From: Moniliophthora roreri
Lineage: Eukaryota > Basidiomycota > Agaricomycetes > Agaricales > Marasmiaceae
Direction: 5' to 3'
NCBI GenBank assembly: GCA_001466705.2
Contig: LATX02000195.1
Span: 434,001 to 498,000 of the forward strand
DNA length: 64,000 bases
Below the pieces are notes generated by a model. It had not been told where the DNA came from, ran no database searches, and saw only the letters and a program-made list of their open reading frames with translations. This document shows positions 23,352-35,583 of this stretch, piece after piece (within the stretch, counting starts at the first letter, position 1; every line of letters begins with the position of its first letter). The translations under genes and the position numbers were made by a program.

Positions 23352-24812
23352 ATCAGTCCTATCTGATTTCTGTCTTATCACTTTCCTTCTATCTTTGGAG
23401 GGATCATTGCATTACCATCTCGGAATGTAGAGTGATCATCTACTTGATCTAATATTTCATTGTATATCTGATCTTGATATCATTATTCTCTGTTCTCTTA
23501 GTATATCATAAGTATCATCCTGAGCTTGAATAAGCTCTCTGAGAGCAAATGAAAGTTGTTTAAAAGTAAAATATCCTCTTGATACACTACATATATGTTC
23601 AACTATCAATATGTCTTTCTTGAACACACTATATAGAGGTCCCTACAGGTTTTGGGAGGCTAGAGGCACAATATTGAGAGTCTATAAGTGACTTGGTACC
23701 CATGTGGAGTGTACTATAGTGCAATTAACTTATAGCTTCATGCTATCAAGCATATATAGGTTTTGACTGACCACTTGGGCTTGTATCAGTCCTTCTATTT
23801 CCATGTTTCTTATCATTTCAACCATTTAAATACATCCAAATGACATTCATATGTATAAAATTTGAAAGGTTTATAAAATTGGTGTATCACTGCCATTACC
23901 AGTTGAGGGAGGTTAAGAGCAGTTATAAGAGATATCTTGGGTTTTTGGCACCAGAGCTGTTCTTGTAGGGTTTGGATGAGTTCCCTGTGGTAAGTCTGGG
24001 TTTTACAGAGTTTTTTGCAGGGATTCAGGGAGGAAACTGTCATCATTGTGACTCTGAGGGTGATATTTGTTGATTGGGCAGCACATCTTCACATGAGTCA
24101 AGACCCCTACAATTGTTTGTTTATTTGTGCAACAGATTTCAGACTTTGCAATTTTCTTCTTTCCTTTATACTACCACCATCTCCCTCTCCTTTTGTCATC
24201 ATCTTGCTCATTGTCACCACCTATCATCACTATTGTTCCCTACCCCTCATTGTCATTGTCACCTTCCACCTTTGCTGTTCACCCATAGCAGGTACCTTTT
24301 GGCAAAAAACACCAACTATTAGAAACTGTTTTGCAAAAAAGACTGATAACTAGACCAACAACTTTTTCTTTGAAAAGAGACACATTTTAGTGACTGTGTG
24401 AGAATATCTTAGAAGCATTATGTAAGCCATATATATTTGGACTTGCCTTAGCTGGGTCTATATAATGGGATCAAAAATAATGTTACCTGACATTATTTGA
24501 TGTAATAATGCTGTAATATGCACTACTAGATACATACTGGACTATATTGGAGCATGCTGGAGGGGCTGTAATATAGGTAATTTGAATCAGTATGTTCTGT
24601 TATATTCTAGAAGTAACTTTCCAGTAATGTCAAGAGCATAAGAATGTCAAAAGCACATGATAAATAGGTAAACAGTCTGTATGCACAGGACATGGTATTG
24701 ATACTATTCATATGAATTTTCCTAATAACCAATCTTTCACCTTTATAGTCTTATATACTTATAAAACCCATGTCCACTCTGAGATGACCTTTCCCTATTG
24801 ATTTTGGTACTA
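23352..24812. other. AT-rich stretch, no gene
   Basis: No supported coding sequence, RNA gene or clear element end was seen in these 1.46 kb. A pyrimidine-rich tract lies near 24165-24290. Confidence 0.4.
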
Positions 24813-25859
24813 TAATAAATAGGTAAATAGCCTGTACATGCAGAATATGGACATTTTAACTTTATATAATCTGGTAGATGCATTATAGTGGTTTTATAGA
24901 TGTCCTAAGTGGTGAATAATGGAGATTAAGTGTCCTAGTATATGGGAAAATATATTTGGAAGCCAGTTCAATTGAGTATTGGTGTATATATGGGCAAAAT
25001 ACTGAAAAAAAAAACCAAAATGGGATGATGGATGGTACTGTATGGGATCTATTGATGCTGGACCTTATCCCTCATAGCTGGGACATCCTTTATATGTCTG
25101 TCTGTTGAAGACAGAAGCTTATGGATGTATTATTTTCTCCTGAAGTACTATAGCCAAATTTGCTTTTTTGGGATTTTAGTAGTACTACAGAACAGGCAAT
25201 AATTTGAATGAGCTGAAGTGTGGTCAGAACTTCTTTATTGATGTACTGATGAGGACTATATACTTACCAAAGCATTCACAGTGCTCTAATATACTTTTTA
25301 CAGAGCATAATTGTTGTACAAATAATTTAGCCAGTAATCATGGAATAGCTCCTCAGGAGATGATTACTGTATCAAGGCAACTTCAGAGTCGAGTTCAGAA
25401 ACCCAAAGAATGGTAGGGAGCAACCTCTGGGTATTTTAATAGCATCATATCCAATGGGTGTTCAGAAAGCCTCAAAAAACCACTTGTATGTGGATAGTAA
25501 TCCAGGCCTCATAGGACTATCAGAATCAAATTCAGAGTATTGAATAACATTGGACATGAGTCCTGGGTCATGTGTATCCATGCAGTATAGCTTGATATAT
25601 GAGTATATCAAGTTTATTGTAAATAGTAGTATTGTGCATATTATGTTTAAGCATTTAACAGATGGTGTGCTCTTCTGACTGAAAAATGTATAGATCCCAA
25701 TGATCCTGGGGTGTATTCCTATGTTATTTGATGCTCTGGATTCGATTCTGATGGTCCCATGAGGCCTGGATTACTGCCTGTGAGTATATCCACATACAAG
25801 TGGTTTTTTGAGGCTTTCTGAACACCCATTGGATATGATGCTATTAAAATACCCAGAGG
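24813..25859. repeat. Right copy of inverted 1.05-kb duplication
   Basis: Reverse-complement partner of 22304-23350, ending exactly before the N at 25860. Confidence 0.8.
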
Positions 25860-25860
25860 N
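25860..25860. other. Single-N joint
   Basis: The N closes the piece 23352-25859. Sequence on its right (CAGCAGTTTCAAGCCTGC and so on) is unrelated to the left side. Confidence 0.65.
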
Positions 25861-26151
25861 GAGCATAACTGGGCAGACCACTGACTTCCACACTGCTGCA
25901 GTCAACCGTCTCCTAAGATAGGGTCCTGTTATCAGCTGGAGGAGAGGTCAGCTAGTGAGGCAGATTTAGCAGCAGTTTCAAGCCTGCAAAAGCTCTCATC
26001 AGGGGGCTACCCCTACCCCTACTGCCTGCACTTCCAACTCTGTTTAGGAATACTACCACTGAGCCTATATACCCAGAAGGAGTCCAAAACACTGGAAAGA
26101 CCTCGGACTGGAGGACTTCTCCTCTCACGCCATCTGAGCAGCTGACCAGTA

Positions 26152-28405
26152 ATATGTCTAACCTAGAAAAGACCCACTTTTATTCATTTTACACTACTTT
26201 TGAATTGGAACACTTTAATATGACACCAGATAACGGGTAATAAGGACTAGAGTAAGCCCACTCTGCTAGTCATTGCCTTAGAGAAGCTATAGTATCTTGG
26301 AAAGTATGAAGAGCTATATGATACGCTATACAGAGGTGTCGGAGCTGTACTTTCTGACTTATCTATGTATCAGATCTAAAACAGATCACTCCCAAAACCT
26401 GTAGAGAACCTAACTATGGCCCAATGAACACATTGGCTAGTTAACCAAGCTTTCAAAGTGCTATCAAGAGGATTTTAATTTCTACTTTACCTTTCTATAA
26501 TATCTGCAAAGTGCAATCTGCAGTCAAACAGTACAGAGGTACTTAGAGGAGACATCAAAACAGAAAGACAACTTAGAACAGAAACGATCATAGAATGATC
26601 CTCCTCCAAAGTCAATATACGGATCAGAGTCAAAGCAGGCGATCTCTTAATAAAGAATTCACTGGCAGCTAAACAATATGCGATAACCTAACTAGGTATA
26701 AGATCATCTCGGAATGATGGAACTCACTTCTGAAGGACATCCACTACTTACAGACAGATACCACAAGACATACGAAGAATATCTAAATATAAGAAGTCCT
26801 AAATAAGACCGAGCGTGCACTGTCAAAGAAGATAGGAACAGTAACAGCATGTTCTGACCTTGGAAACTTTGGCATCTAGGCCTCTACCGATGTGAGAATA
26901 CTGGAATGGGAAATGCTGTAAAGAGACAGGATGGATACAGCCATCTGTTCATAGATACCTGACTTAGAAAAAGAGAAAATACAAATTATAGAGCCCAGAA
27001 CACCTGGAAACATAGATACCCACACAGATATGGTCAGATACCCTAGTGGCCAGACTCCGTGACATCTGAATATTCCCTCTTTTAGTATCTCCGTCACTCA
27101 TTTATCATTTCCTGAATTATCAGACATTATTTATTTTTCTGTAGATATATTCCTTAGACTGTATATAAGGACAGCTAGATATTCGTACATGCTCAAGTAA
27201 CTCTGCCCCCTCCGATTGTAAATACATGAAGAGTTTGTTTGGTGTATAAATTTGTGTGCCATTCCAGTTTTGCTTCCTCACTTCAGGCCCTGAAGATTGG
27301 TCCTGAGTGACTCCAGAGAGATAGACATCTGATAATGAACTTGCATCATAAGAGATAAGAGTAACATCTTGAGTGCATTGTCACACTTTTCTAAGAGAAA
27401 CTTTACACCAAGAAGGAGCCTTGGGCACTTGGAGTGTGGCCTGTGTGTGTATCAGGTTGTGACACACTTAGAGTATTAGCAAGGGGTGTGCCTGCACTGA
27501 ACTCTTTGTAGAAATCGGTCTAGGACCTTTTCCAGTACACTGTGTGCTGTAGTTATCTTGAAGAAGTCTTGAACTCCATAGGGTCAGACTATATCGGCTA
27601 TCAAGTCTTTGTATAGGACTGTAGCTCTTGTGTTTTGTGCTTTGTGCACCGTGTTCTTGTGTGTGTGTTTGTGTGTTTGGATATAAACTCTTTTTAAAAA
27701 CCCATATATACTCCTCTGGAGGTGAACACTTTGAAGTAGATTGCTTCCATAAGAGAGAGAATCAACCTAGCTAAGGGTTTTGTTGGCATTCTAAGTGCAG
27801 TAACTCTGATCATGTCAATCCACACTTGCACAACAAACTGAGTTAGACTTNATAAGAGTAACATCTTGAGTGCATTGTCACACTTTTCTAAGAGAAACTT
27901 TACACCAAGAAGGAGCCTTGGGCACTTGGAGTGTGGCCTGTGTGTGTATCAGGTTGTGACACACTTAGAGTATTAGCAAGGGGTGTGCCTGTGCTGAACT
28001 CTTTGTAGAAATCAGTCTAGGACCTTTTCCAGTACACTGTGTGCTGTAGTTATCTTGAAGAAGTCTTGAACTTCATAGGGTCAGACTATATCGGCTATTG
28101 AGTCTTTGTACAGGACTGTAGCTCTTGTGTTTTGTGTTTTGTGCACTGTGTTCTTGTGTGTGTGTTTGTGTGTTTGGATATAAACTCTTTTTAAAAACCC
28201 ATATATACTCCTCTGGAGGTGAACACTTTGAAGTAGATTGCTTCCATAAGAGAGAGAATCAACCTAGCTAAGGGTTTTGTTGGCATTCTAAGTGCAGTAA
28301 CTCTGATCATGTCAATCCACACTTGCACAACAAACTGAGTTAGACTTTTTGGAGGTTATCTTTTGGGTAGCTTTCCACTAGTCTTATTCTTAGACAAATT
28401 ATCAA
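26152..28405 (+). repeat. LTR-like repeat, copy II, with an N-spanning partial duplication
   Basis: It starts TAATATGTCTAACC and ends AGACAAATTA; the ends form an imperfect inverted repeat. About 496 bp (27355-27850) are repeated at 27852-28347 across the N at 27851 with a handful of transitions. Without that duplication the unit is about 1.75 kb. The length and TGTC...GACA ends suggest an LTR. Confidence 0.6.
27851..27851. other. Single-N joint inside a duplication
   Basis: Sequence before the N (27355-27850) restarts after it at 27852, with small differences such as TGCACTGAAC versus TGTGCTGAAC. Two similar repeat copies or alleles appear to have been joined. Confidence 0.75.
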
Positions 28406-29249
28406 GGCTTTGGATGATGCTGTGAGGTGACTTCAGAAGAAGAATTGTCAACCTTAGGCTAGCAAAGATAAACGTTAGCAAGAAGTAATAATAGAAAAGC
28501 AATGATGTTACCTTTTTAGGCACTGGAGCACTAGCACTCTTAGCAGTGGTGGCCAGAGAAGGACTGTGCTGTACCAAAGAAATGAGGAAGTGTCAGAACA
28601 AACAGGATGATTGCATACCTTGCAAGAAACCTTAGTTTTGGGAGCTGCTGAGGACTTTTTGGCTACAGTGTACTTGTCCAGGACATTATCAAGGGTTTCA
28701 GGAAAAGAGAAGGCCTTGAAAGCCTTAGAACAAAATGAAATTAAATAAGAATGAAGAATTAAAGAACTAAAGAACATACCTTGAGCCTGAGCTCCATCTC
28801 CCAGCCATGATGTTTATCAATATCTGGGATATGAGAAAAAATGTTCTTGGGCAGGGACAAGGTCAGGAAGGATTCTTCAAATGAGTCTCAAACAGGAGCA
28901 ATTGTTAAAAGAAGTTCCACATATGAGGCTGGGAACCAAGTCTCATCTGCATGTTCAGCAAAATTGGCCTATAAAAAGAAGAATGAGCACAACAGTGAAA
29001 AGGAGGGGATGTGATGTACTATGTTATCACCCAGAGCCTTGTTCAACTTGCAGAGGAACAGGAGCCTGAGAGAGTGAGAATTAGCATCACCTATCTCCTC
29101 CAATGAATCACAAAGGTCTTCAAAAGCAGCCAGAATCTGTTCCCCTATAGAATACAAAGCCTGGATAATAGATAGAGTTACAGAAGAGACTTCCATCTTG
29201 TTGTCAGCTTGGGAAGTCCTGGAAAGTTTGGTTCAAGTTGCACTGGCCA
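28406..29249 (-). pseudogene. Spliced gene remnant between LTR-like copies
   Basis: Read from 29249 on the reverse strand: MASAT then a stop and MEVSSVTLSIIQALYSIGEQ, an intron ending TTTATAG, ANFAEHADETWFPASYVELL, a TGA, PKNIFSHIPDIDKHHGWEME, an intron, then AFKAFSFPETLDNVLDKYTV, a ~50-nt intron (GTATGC...TACAG) and a Ser/Ala/Pro/Lys-rich tail PSLATTAKSASAPVPKK. Several clean GT-AG introns show it was once a spliced gene. I do not recognise the family. It occupies most of the interval between LTR-like copies II and III, so it may be cargo of that element or a host gene trapped there. Confidence 0.4.
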
Positions 29250-29705
29250 TAGAGCAAAGATGGGGGAAAAGACAGAAAGAAACTAGGTGACTCTGAGTAG
29301 GGTAGCCCTTATATATGAGTGATTGTATTCAGATAAAAGAAAATGAACATACTTTTACCAAAAGAAGAGTAGCTGTGTTAAAGAGGATTCTCCAATCGGC
29401 AAAGATCTATGAAAGAAGCATACTGATGCTGTAGATTACTGGAAATAGCATTGGCACTAATCAAACATGTTGTGCACTAACACCTACACATTTTGATGGG
29501 ACTGTGAAAGAATTGATGAAACGACTAAGTCATTAAGACTGTGATGTAGTAGTACCCAGAGATAACCCAGTTGCACTCAGAATCAAATTTCCTTTTCATG
29601 GGTGGTTAGTTTGTACCCAGAAAGTCCTTTCTTAAAGAATCCCATGTTGTGATCTCTTAGCAAGGAGTGGATTGGGGACAATCCTCTTTTAGTTGGGGGG
29701 AGATA
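29250..29705. other. Internal region with polypurine run
   Basis: No clean ORF. It ends TTGGGGGGAGA directly before the TAATATGTC start of copy III, as a polypurine tract would before a 3' LTR. Confidence 0.5.
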
Positions 29706-30639
29706 ATATGTCAAGCCTAGAAAAGACCCACTTTTATTCATTTTGATTTGGAACACTTTAGTATGACACAAGATAATAAGTAATAAGGACTAGAGTGAGC
29801 CCAGTCTGCTAGTTATTGCCTTAGAGAAGCTATGGTACCTTGGAAAGTACAAAGAGCTATATAATATGGTATACAGAGGTGTCTAAGCTGTACTTTCTGA
29901 CTTATCTATGTATCAGATCCAAAGCAGATCACTCCTGAAACCTGTAGGGAACCTAAGTATAGCCCAATGAACACATTGGCTAGTTAACCAAGCTCTTGAA
30001 GTGCTATCAATGGGATTTTAATTTCTATTTTGCCTTTCTATAACATCTGCAAGGTGCAACATGCAGTCAAACAGTACAGAGGTACTTAGAGGAGACATCA
30101 AAACAGAAAGACAATGTAGAACAGGAACAATCACAGAACAATCCTCCTCCAAAGTCAATATACAGATCAAAGTCAAAGCAGGCAATCTCTTAATAAAGAG
30201 TTGCCGGCAGCTAAACAATATGAGATAAACTAACTAGATACAAAGTCATCTTGGAAAGAAGGAAATCACTTCCAAAGGACATCCACTACCTACAGACAGA
30301 TAGAATGAGATGCATAAGAAGTTCTAATTAAGACTGAGCATGTATTTTCTAAGAGACACTTTACACCAAGAAGGAGCCTTGGGCACTTGAAGTGTGGCCT
30401 GTGTTGGGTATCAGGTTTTGACACACTTAGAGTCTTAGCAAGAGGTGTGCCTGCACTGAGCTCTTTGTAGAAATTGGTGTAGGACCTTTTCCAGTACACT
30501 GTGTGCTGTAGTAGTCTTAAAGAAGTCTTGAACTCTGTAGGGTCAGACTATATCAGCTATCAAGTCTTTGTATAGGACTGTAGCTCTTGTGTTTGTGCTT
30601 TGTGCACTATGTTCTTTGTGTTTTGTGTGTGGTTTGTGA
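29706..30639 (+). repeat. LTR-like repeat, copy III (3' truncated)
   Basis: It starts TAATATGTCAAGCCTAG right after a G-rich purine run and matches copy II until the N at 30640. Internal deletions relative to copy I remove the stretch around the TATAAGGACAGC motif. Confidence 0.65.
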
Positions 30640-30640
30640 N
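30640..30640. other. Single-N joint
   Basis: The N cuts LTR-like copy III in its TG-rich part; the right side begins unrelated sequence. Confidence 0.6.
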
Positions 30641-30819
30641 GATATACAATCTCTTCATCATAGGTCATGACACATCCACCAGCAGAGGAAGTGGATTGAG
30701 TGGGCATGGTGTGTTTAGAATATGGGTTAGAGGAGACAATGTTTGATCTTGTAGTCAAGATATATCTCCATCACATGTTTTAGACTGTTCTTTGTCATCC
30801 ATTGATTATGCAAAGAATA

Positions 30820-30945
30820 AGAGGCTGTGGGAATTTACTTCCCAGTATGGAAAGTTTATAAAAGTGTGCTGGCATGCTCCTAGAGCCTATTTATAGCTAA
30901 AAAATTGTTGGGCTATTTGTCAAAGTTTTTTGTCAAAAACTCACC
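30820..30945 (-). repeat. Reverse copy of the 19.7-kb dispersed repeat
   Basis: Reverse complement, with mismatches, of about 19640-19805 (shared GTGTGCTGGCATGCTCC and TATTTATAGCTAAAAAATTG). Short, no gene. Confidence 0.55.
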
Positions 30946-31009
30946 ACTACAGGTGCAAACTCCTCTACATCATTAACAGTGAACATTACAATGAGCACTT
31001 GCTCTAGTT

Positions 31010-31125
31010 CAGTAGTGCTGTTGCTGATAGCTTCAGTAAACCCTTCTCCTTCGTACAGTGATCCTCTTATGGCACTCTCTTTGCCGTTCGGCCGTACTTG
31101 TCCTTGTCTTTTGCATAGTCCTAAC
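31010..31125 (+). repeat. Fragment of the copia-type LTR
   Basis: From GTTCAGTAGTGCTG to GCATAGTCCTAACA it matches the 3' part of the solo LTR at 35814-36256. It directly abuts LTR-like copy IV. Confidence 0.7.
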
Positions 31126-31126
31126 A

Positions 31127-32275
31127 CATCCACTACCTACAGACAGATACAACAAGACATAAGAAGTTCTAAATAAGACTGAGCATGCATTGTCAAAGGA
31201 GATAGGAACAGTAACAGTGTGTTCCGACCTTGGAAACTTTGGCATCTAGGCCTCTGCTGATGTGTAGATACTAGAAAGGGAAATGCTGTAAAGAAATGGG
31301 ACAGATACAGCCATCTGCTCATAGATACCCAACTTGGAAAAGAGAAAATACAAATTATAGAGTCCAGAACACCTGGAGACATAGATACCTGCATGGATAT
31401 GGTTGGATACTCTAGTGGCCAGACTCCATGACATCTGATTATTCCCTCTTTTAGTATCTCAGTCACTTATTTCTCATTTCCTGAATTATCAGACATTATT
31501 TATAATTTTCTGTAGATATATTCCATGGACTGTATATAAGGACAGCTAGATAGTCATACATACTCAAGTAACTCTGCCCCTTCTGATTGTGAATACATGA
31601 CAAGTTTGTTTGGTGTATAAATTTGTGTGGCATTCCAGTTTTGCTTCCTCACTTCAGGCCCTGGAGATTGGTTCTGAGTGACTCCAGAGAGATAGAAACC
31701 TGATAATGAACTTGCATTGTAAGAGACAAAGAATAACACCTTTAGTGCACTTGGCACTTTTCTAAGAGATAACTTTACACTAAAAGTTCTGGTGGCTTTT
31801 GGAGTGTGGCCTGTGTTGGGTATCAGGTTGTGACACACTTAGAGTCTTAACAAAGAAATTGGGCCTGCAATTAAGCTCTTTGTAGAAACTGGTCTAGAAC
31901 CTTTTCCAGTACACTGTGTACTGTAGTTGTCTTAAAGAAGTCTTGAACTCCATAGAGTCAGACTATATCAGCTACCAAGTCTTTTGGTAGGACTGTAGCT
32001 CTTGTGTTTTGTGTTTTGTGCACTGTGTTCTTGTGTGTGTGTTTGTGTGTTTGGATATAAACCCTTTTTAAAACCCATATATACTCCTCTGGAGGTGAAC
32101 ACTTTGAAGTAGATTGCTTCAATAAGAGAGAATCAACCTAGCTAAGAGTTTTGTTGGCATTCTAAGTGCAGCAACTCTGATCATGTCGATCCACACTTGC
32201 ACAACAACCTGAGTTAGACTTTTGGAAGTTATCTTTTGGGTAGTTTTCCACTAGTCTTATCTTAGACAAATTAGC
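31127..32275 (+). repeat. LTR-like repeat, copy IV (5' truncated)
   Basis: Matches the 3' two thirds of the repeat family and ends AGACAAATTA near 32275. It is then followed by unique sequence (32276-32837). Confidence 0.65.
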
Positions 32276-32837
32276 AATTAGTGTTGGAGATTGTTGACAT
32301 TGGTTAGTTCAAGGCCATTGACAGAACATTCCAGGAGGACAGCTGTGAATTAAACAATATCTCTTGATTAGGCAAGATAAGATTTGGAAAGACCAGATAA
32401 GATTCAGAAAATGGTGTGTATTGAGTCTAGAGTAGCTTTTGATTGGTGATACACAAGGTAATAGAAAGTCAGTTGCATAATATTTAGCATTGTAATAGCC
32501 AGACCATGTTCCTTGTAAGGTGTAGTTTGTTTACTGAATGCAGATGCACTAGCAGCTTGAAGTGGTGGTGAAGCTTGCCAGCAATTATAGTCTTGTAAGG
32601 GCACCTACAGATACATGCCAACCTGCTGTTCATCACATACAAGCATAAGACTCACCACTTGTGGATCCCTCCTGACATTGGGCAGCATGCATTCTTCTTG
32701 CAACATGCACTTTGTTGGGATAAAGAAGCAACATTGAACATACCTGCATTGTCTGACTAGAGGATAGTCCATTAGCAACAGTCATGATGGTCAAGAGAGA
32801 GAAGGAAGAAGCCTCATGGCTGCCTCCCATAATGCCC
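31275..32837. repeat. First copy of 1,563-bp direct duplication
   Basis: This segment recurs as 32839-34401 at a constant offset of 1,564 with no difference seen in the stretches I compared; the frames in both copies encode identical peptides. Only one N lies between them. Confidence 0.9.
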
Positions 32838-32838
32838 N
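32838..32838. other. Single-N joint inside a perfect tandem duplication
   Basis: The base before (CCCATAATGCCC) and the base after (AAAGGGAAATG) are the end and start of the same 1,563-bp segment, the signature of two overlapping contig ends placed side by side. Confidence 0.85.
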
Positions 32839-34401
32839 AAAGGGAAATGCTGTAAAGAAATGGGACAGATACAGCCATCTGCTCATAGATACCCAACTTG
32901 GAAAAGAGAAAATACAAATTATAGAGTCCAGAACACCTGGAGACATAGATACCTGCATGGATATGGTTGGATACTCTAGTGGCCAGACTCCATGACATCT
33001 GATTATTCCCTCTTTTAGTATCTCAGTCACTTATTTCTCATTTCCTGAATTATCAGACATTATTTATAATTTTCTGTAGATATATTCCATGGACTGTATA
33101 TAAGGACAGCTAGATAGTCATACATACTCAAGTAACTCTGCCCCTTCTGATTGTGAATACATGACAAGTTTGTTTGGTGTATAAATTTGTGTGGCATTCC
33201 AGTTTTGCTTCCTCACTTCAGGCCCTGGAGATTGGTTCTGAGTGACTCCAGAGAGATAGAAACCTGATAATGAACTTGCATTGTAAGAGACAAAGAATAA
33301 CACCTTTAGTGCACTTGGCACTTTTCTAAGAGATAACTTTACACTAAAAGTTCTGGTGGCTTTTGGAGTGTGGCCTGTGTTGGGTATCAGGTTGTGACAC
33401 ACTTAGAGTCTTAACAAAGAAATTGGGCCTGCAATTAAGCTCTTTGTAGAAACTGGTCTAGAACCTTTTCCAGTACACTGTGTACTGTAGTTGTCTTAAA
33501 GAAGTCTTGAACTCCATAGAGTCAGACTATATCAGCTACCAAGTCTTTTGGTAGGACTGTAGCTCTTGTGTTTTGTGTTTTGTGCACTGTGTTCTTGTGT
33601 GTGTGTTTGTGTGTTTGGATATAAACCCTTTTTAAAACCCATATATACTCCTCTGGAGGTGAACACTTTGAAGTAGATTGCTTCAATAAGAGAGAATCAA
33701 CCTAGCTAAGAGTTTTGTTGGCATTCTAAGTGCAGCAACTCTGATCATGTCGATCCACACTTGCACAACAACCTGAGTTAGACTTTTGGAAGTTATCTTT
33801 TGGGTAGTTTTCCACTAGTCTTATCTTAGACAAATTAGCAATTAGTGTTGGAGATTGTTGACATTGGTTAGTTCAAGGCCATTGACAGAACATTCCAGGA
33901 GGACAGCTGTGAATTAAACAATATCTCTTGATTAGGCAAGATAAGATTTGGAAAGACCAGATAAGATTCAGAAAATGGTGTGTATTGAGTCTAGAGTAGC
34001 TTTTGATTGGTGATACACAAGGTAATAGAAAGTCAGTTGCATAATATTTAGCATTGTAATAGCCAGACCATGTTCCTTGTAAGGTGTAGTTTGTTTACTG
34101 AATGCAGATGCACTAGCAGCTTGAAGTGGTGGTGAAGCTTGCCAGCAATTATAGTCTTGTAAGGGCACCTACAGATACATGCCAACCTGCTGTTCATCAC
34201 ATACAAGCATAAGACTCACCACTTGTGGATCCCTCCTGACATTGGGCAGCATGCATTCTTCTTGCAACATGCACTTTGTTGGGATAAAGAAGCAACATTG
34301 AACATACCTGCATTGTCTGACTAGAGGATAGTCCATTAGCAACAGTCATGATGGTCAAGAGAGAGAAGGAAGAAGCCTCATGGCTGCCTCCCATAATGCC
34401 C
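32839..34401. repeat. Second copy of 1,563-bp direct duplication
   Basis: Continues past its end into unique sequence at 34402 (AATAGTGTGTG), so this copy carries the true right flank. It includes LTR-like sequence to about 33839 and then non-LTR sequence. Confidence 0.9.
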
Positions 34402-34718
34402 AATAGTGTGTGATTCAACATGTGATCCAATGTGTGATTGTTATCTCCCACACCAAACTCATTACTGATCAACTGCTACTTTCCTGCAGTGTGGAATCAA
34501 GTCAGGTTAGTACAGTGGATTTCACATGGGTTTGGCATGTTTTTAATATCTGAAGAGTGTATTTCACATGTCTGCCTCATGCCTATGTGTTGCTCACATC
34601 ATGTATACAGCATATTGGCAGCATGCACATAAACAGGCTTTTCACTTCTTATTGGATGTGGATTCCACTGCACCACTATACCTGCTCTTGTTAACCATCT
34701 ATCTCAACAGTCTCTTCA

Positions 34719-35583
34719 ATGCCTCCAAAAGGTTTCAAAGTCAAAGCCCCAGCTGCAGCACAGGTTCAAAAAGAGAATACAAGGACAAGGAGCAAGAAGC
34801 AGGCAGAGGACAATGAGAAGCTGAAGGTGACACACTACACAAAGAATACTGACAGCTTGGGGGTGGAATATACAACACTTTTACCTTCAAAAAAGAGGGT
34901 TGTTCACCTTGCAGATATACCATCATCTAGCTCAGGTGCTCCCATACCACCTTCAGATGTTATTAGTGATCACAGTGATTCTCCACTACAGCCTGAAGCA
35001 GAACAGCTACTATCTTTACCACAAAAGAAGAGAAACCATTATCAGGTTCCATGCACTCTCTGCCTCTTTTCCTTGTATCTTATTTTTATTTCCATTCAGG
35101 GAATGAGGTGTGCTAATGGCAGCACTGAGAGATTGTATGCCTCAGATCCAGCATGCATATCTCAACCAGCATTATGACTCTCAAGTTACTGAGCTGTGTC
35201 TATGTGGCTCAGGCCTATATCGCCTTGTTCAATGCAAAGAATGCTAGATTTGGGGTGCATGTTGCTCCTCATGCATGGTTTCATGACATCATGGAGCACC
35301 ATTCCACTGTGTTGAAGGATGGAATGGAAAGTACTTTGAGAGTGCCTCTTTGGCTGATATAGGTGTACACCTGTATTTAGGACATGGTGGCAATTCATGT
35401 TCAAACTCAAAGAAAACTTTCAAACAGCTCACACTTGCTCATGTCAATGGCATAGTTGATATTCTTGTCAACTTCTGCCTCTGCTCAGAGCACCCAGATG
35501 ATTTTGATTAACTTCTGGATCTGCATCTCTTTCCAGCCACTACCGAGAGAGTTAAAACTCTCTCAAATTATCTTCAAGCATAG
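34719..35583 (+). pseudogene. KDZ-transposase N-terminal fragment (CxC2-type cysteine cluster)
   Basis: Exon 1 starts MPPKGFKVKAPAAAQVQ and has a Ser/Pro-rich stretch. A likely intron (GTTCCATG...CATTCAG, about 35046-35099) leads into LRDCMPQIQHAYLNQHYDSQ. From 35191 one frame reads ELCLCGSGLYRLVQCKEC, a stop, CCSSC, a stop, HGAPFHCVEGWNGKYFES, ADIGVHLYLGHGG and HLFPATTERVKTLSNYL, with stops at three internal sites. The series CxCG-LYR-C-x2-C-x-PFH-W-G-YF-LGLxLxLGHxG-LFPAT is the CxC2 (cysteine cluster) domain that precedes KDZ transposases in Agaricomycetes. The transposase core itself is absent; sequence after 35583 is too degenerate to follow. Confidence 0.8.

Noticed and set aside
24015..24353. 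112-codon forward frame in the AT-rich region
   Set aside because: Low-complexity pyrimidine tract, no motif, overlapping frame of similar length.
21263..34000. Recurrent reverse-strand 60-120 codon frames (for example starting MTEILKEG)
   Set aside because: They recur only because the LTR-like repeat recurs; they start and stop at different places in each copy and show no domain.
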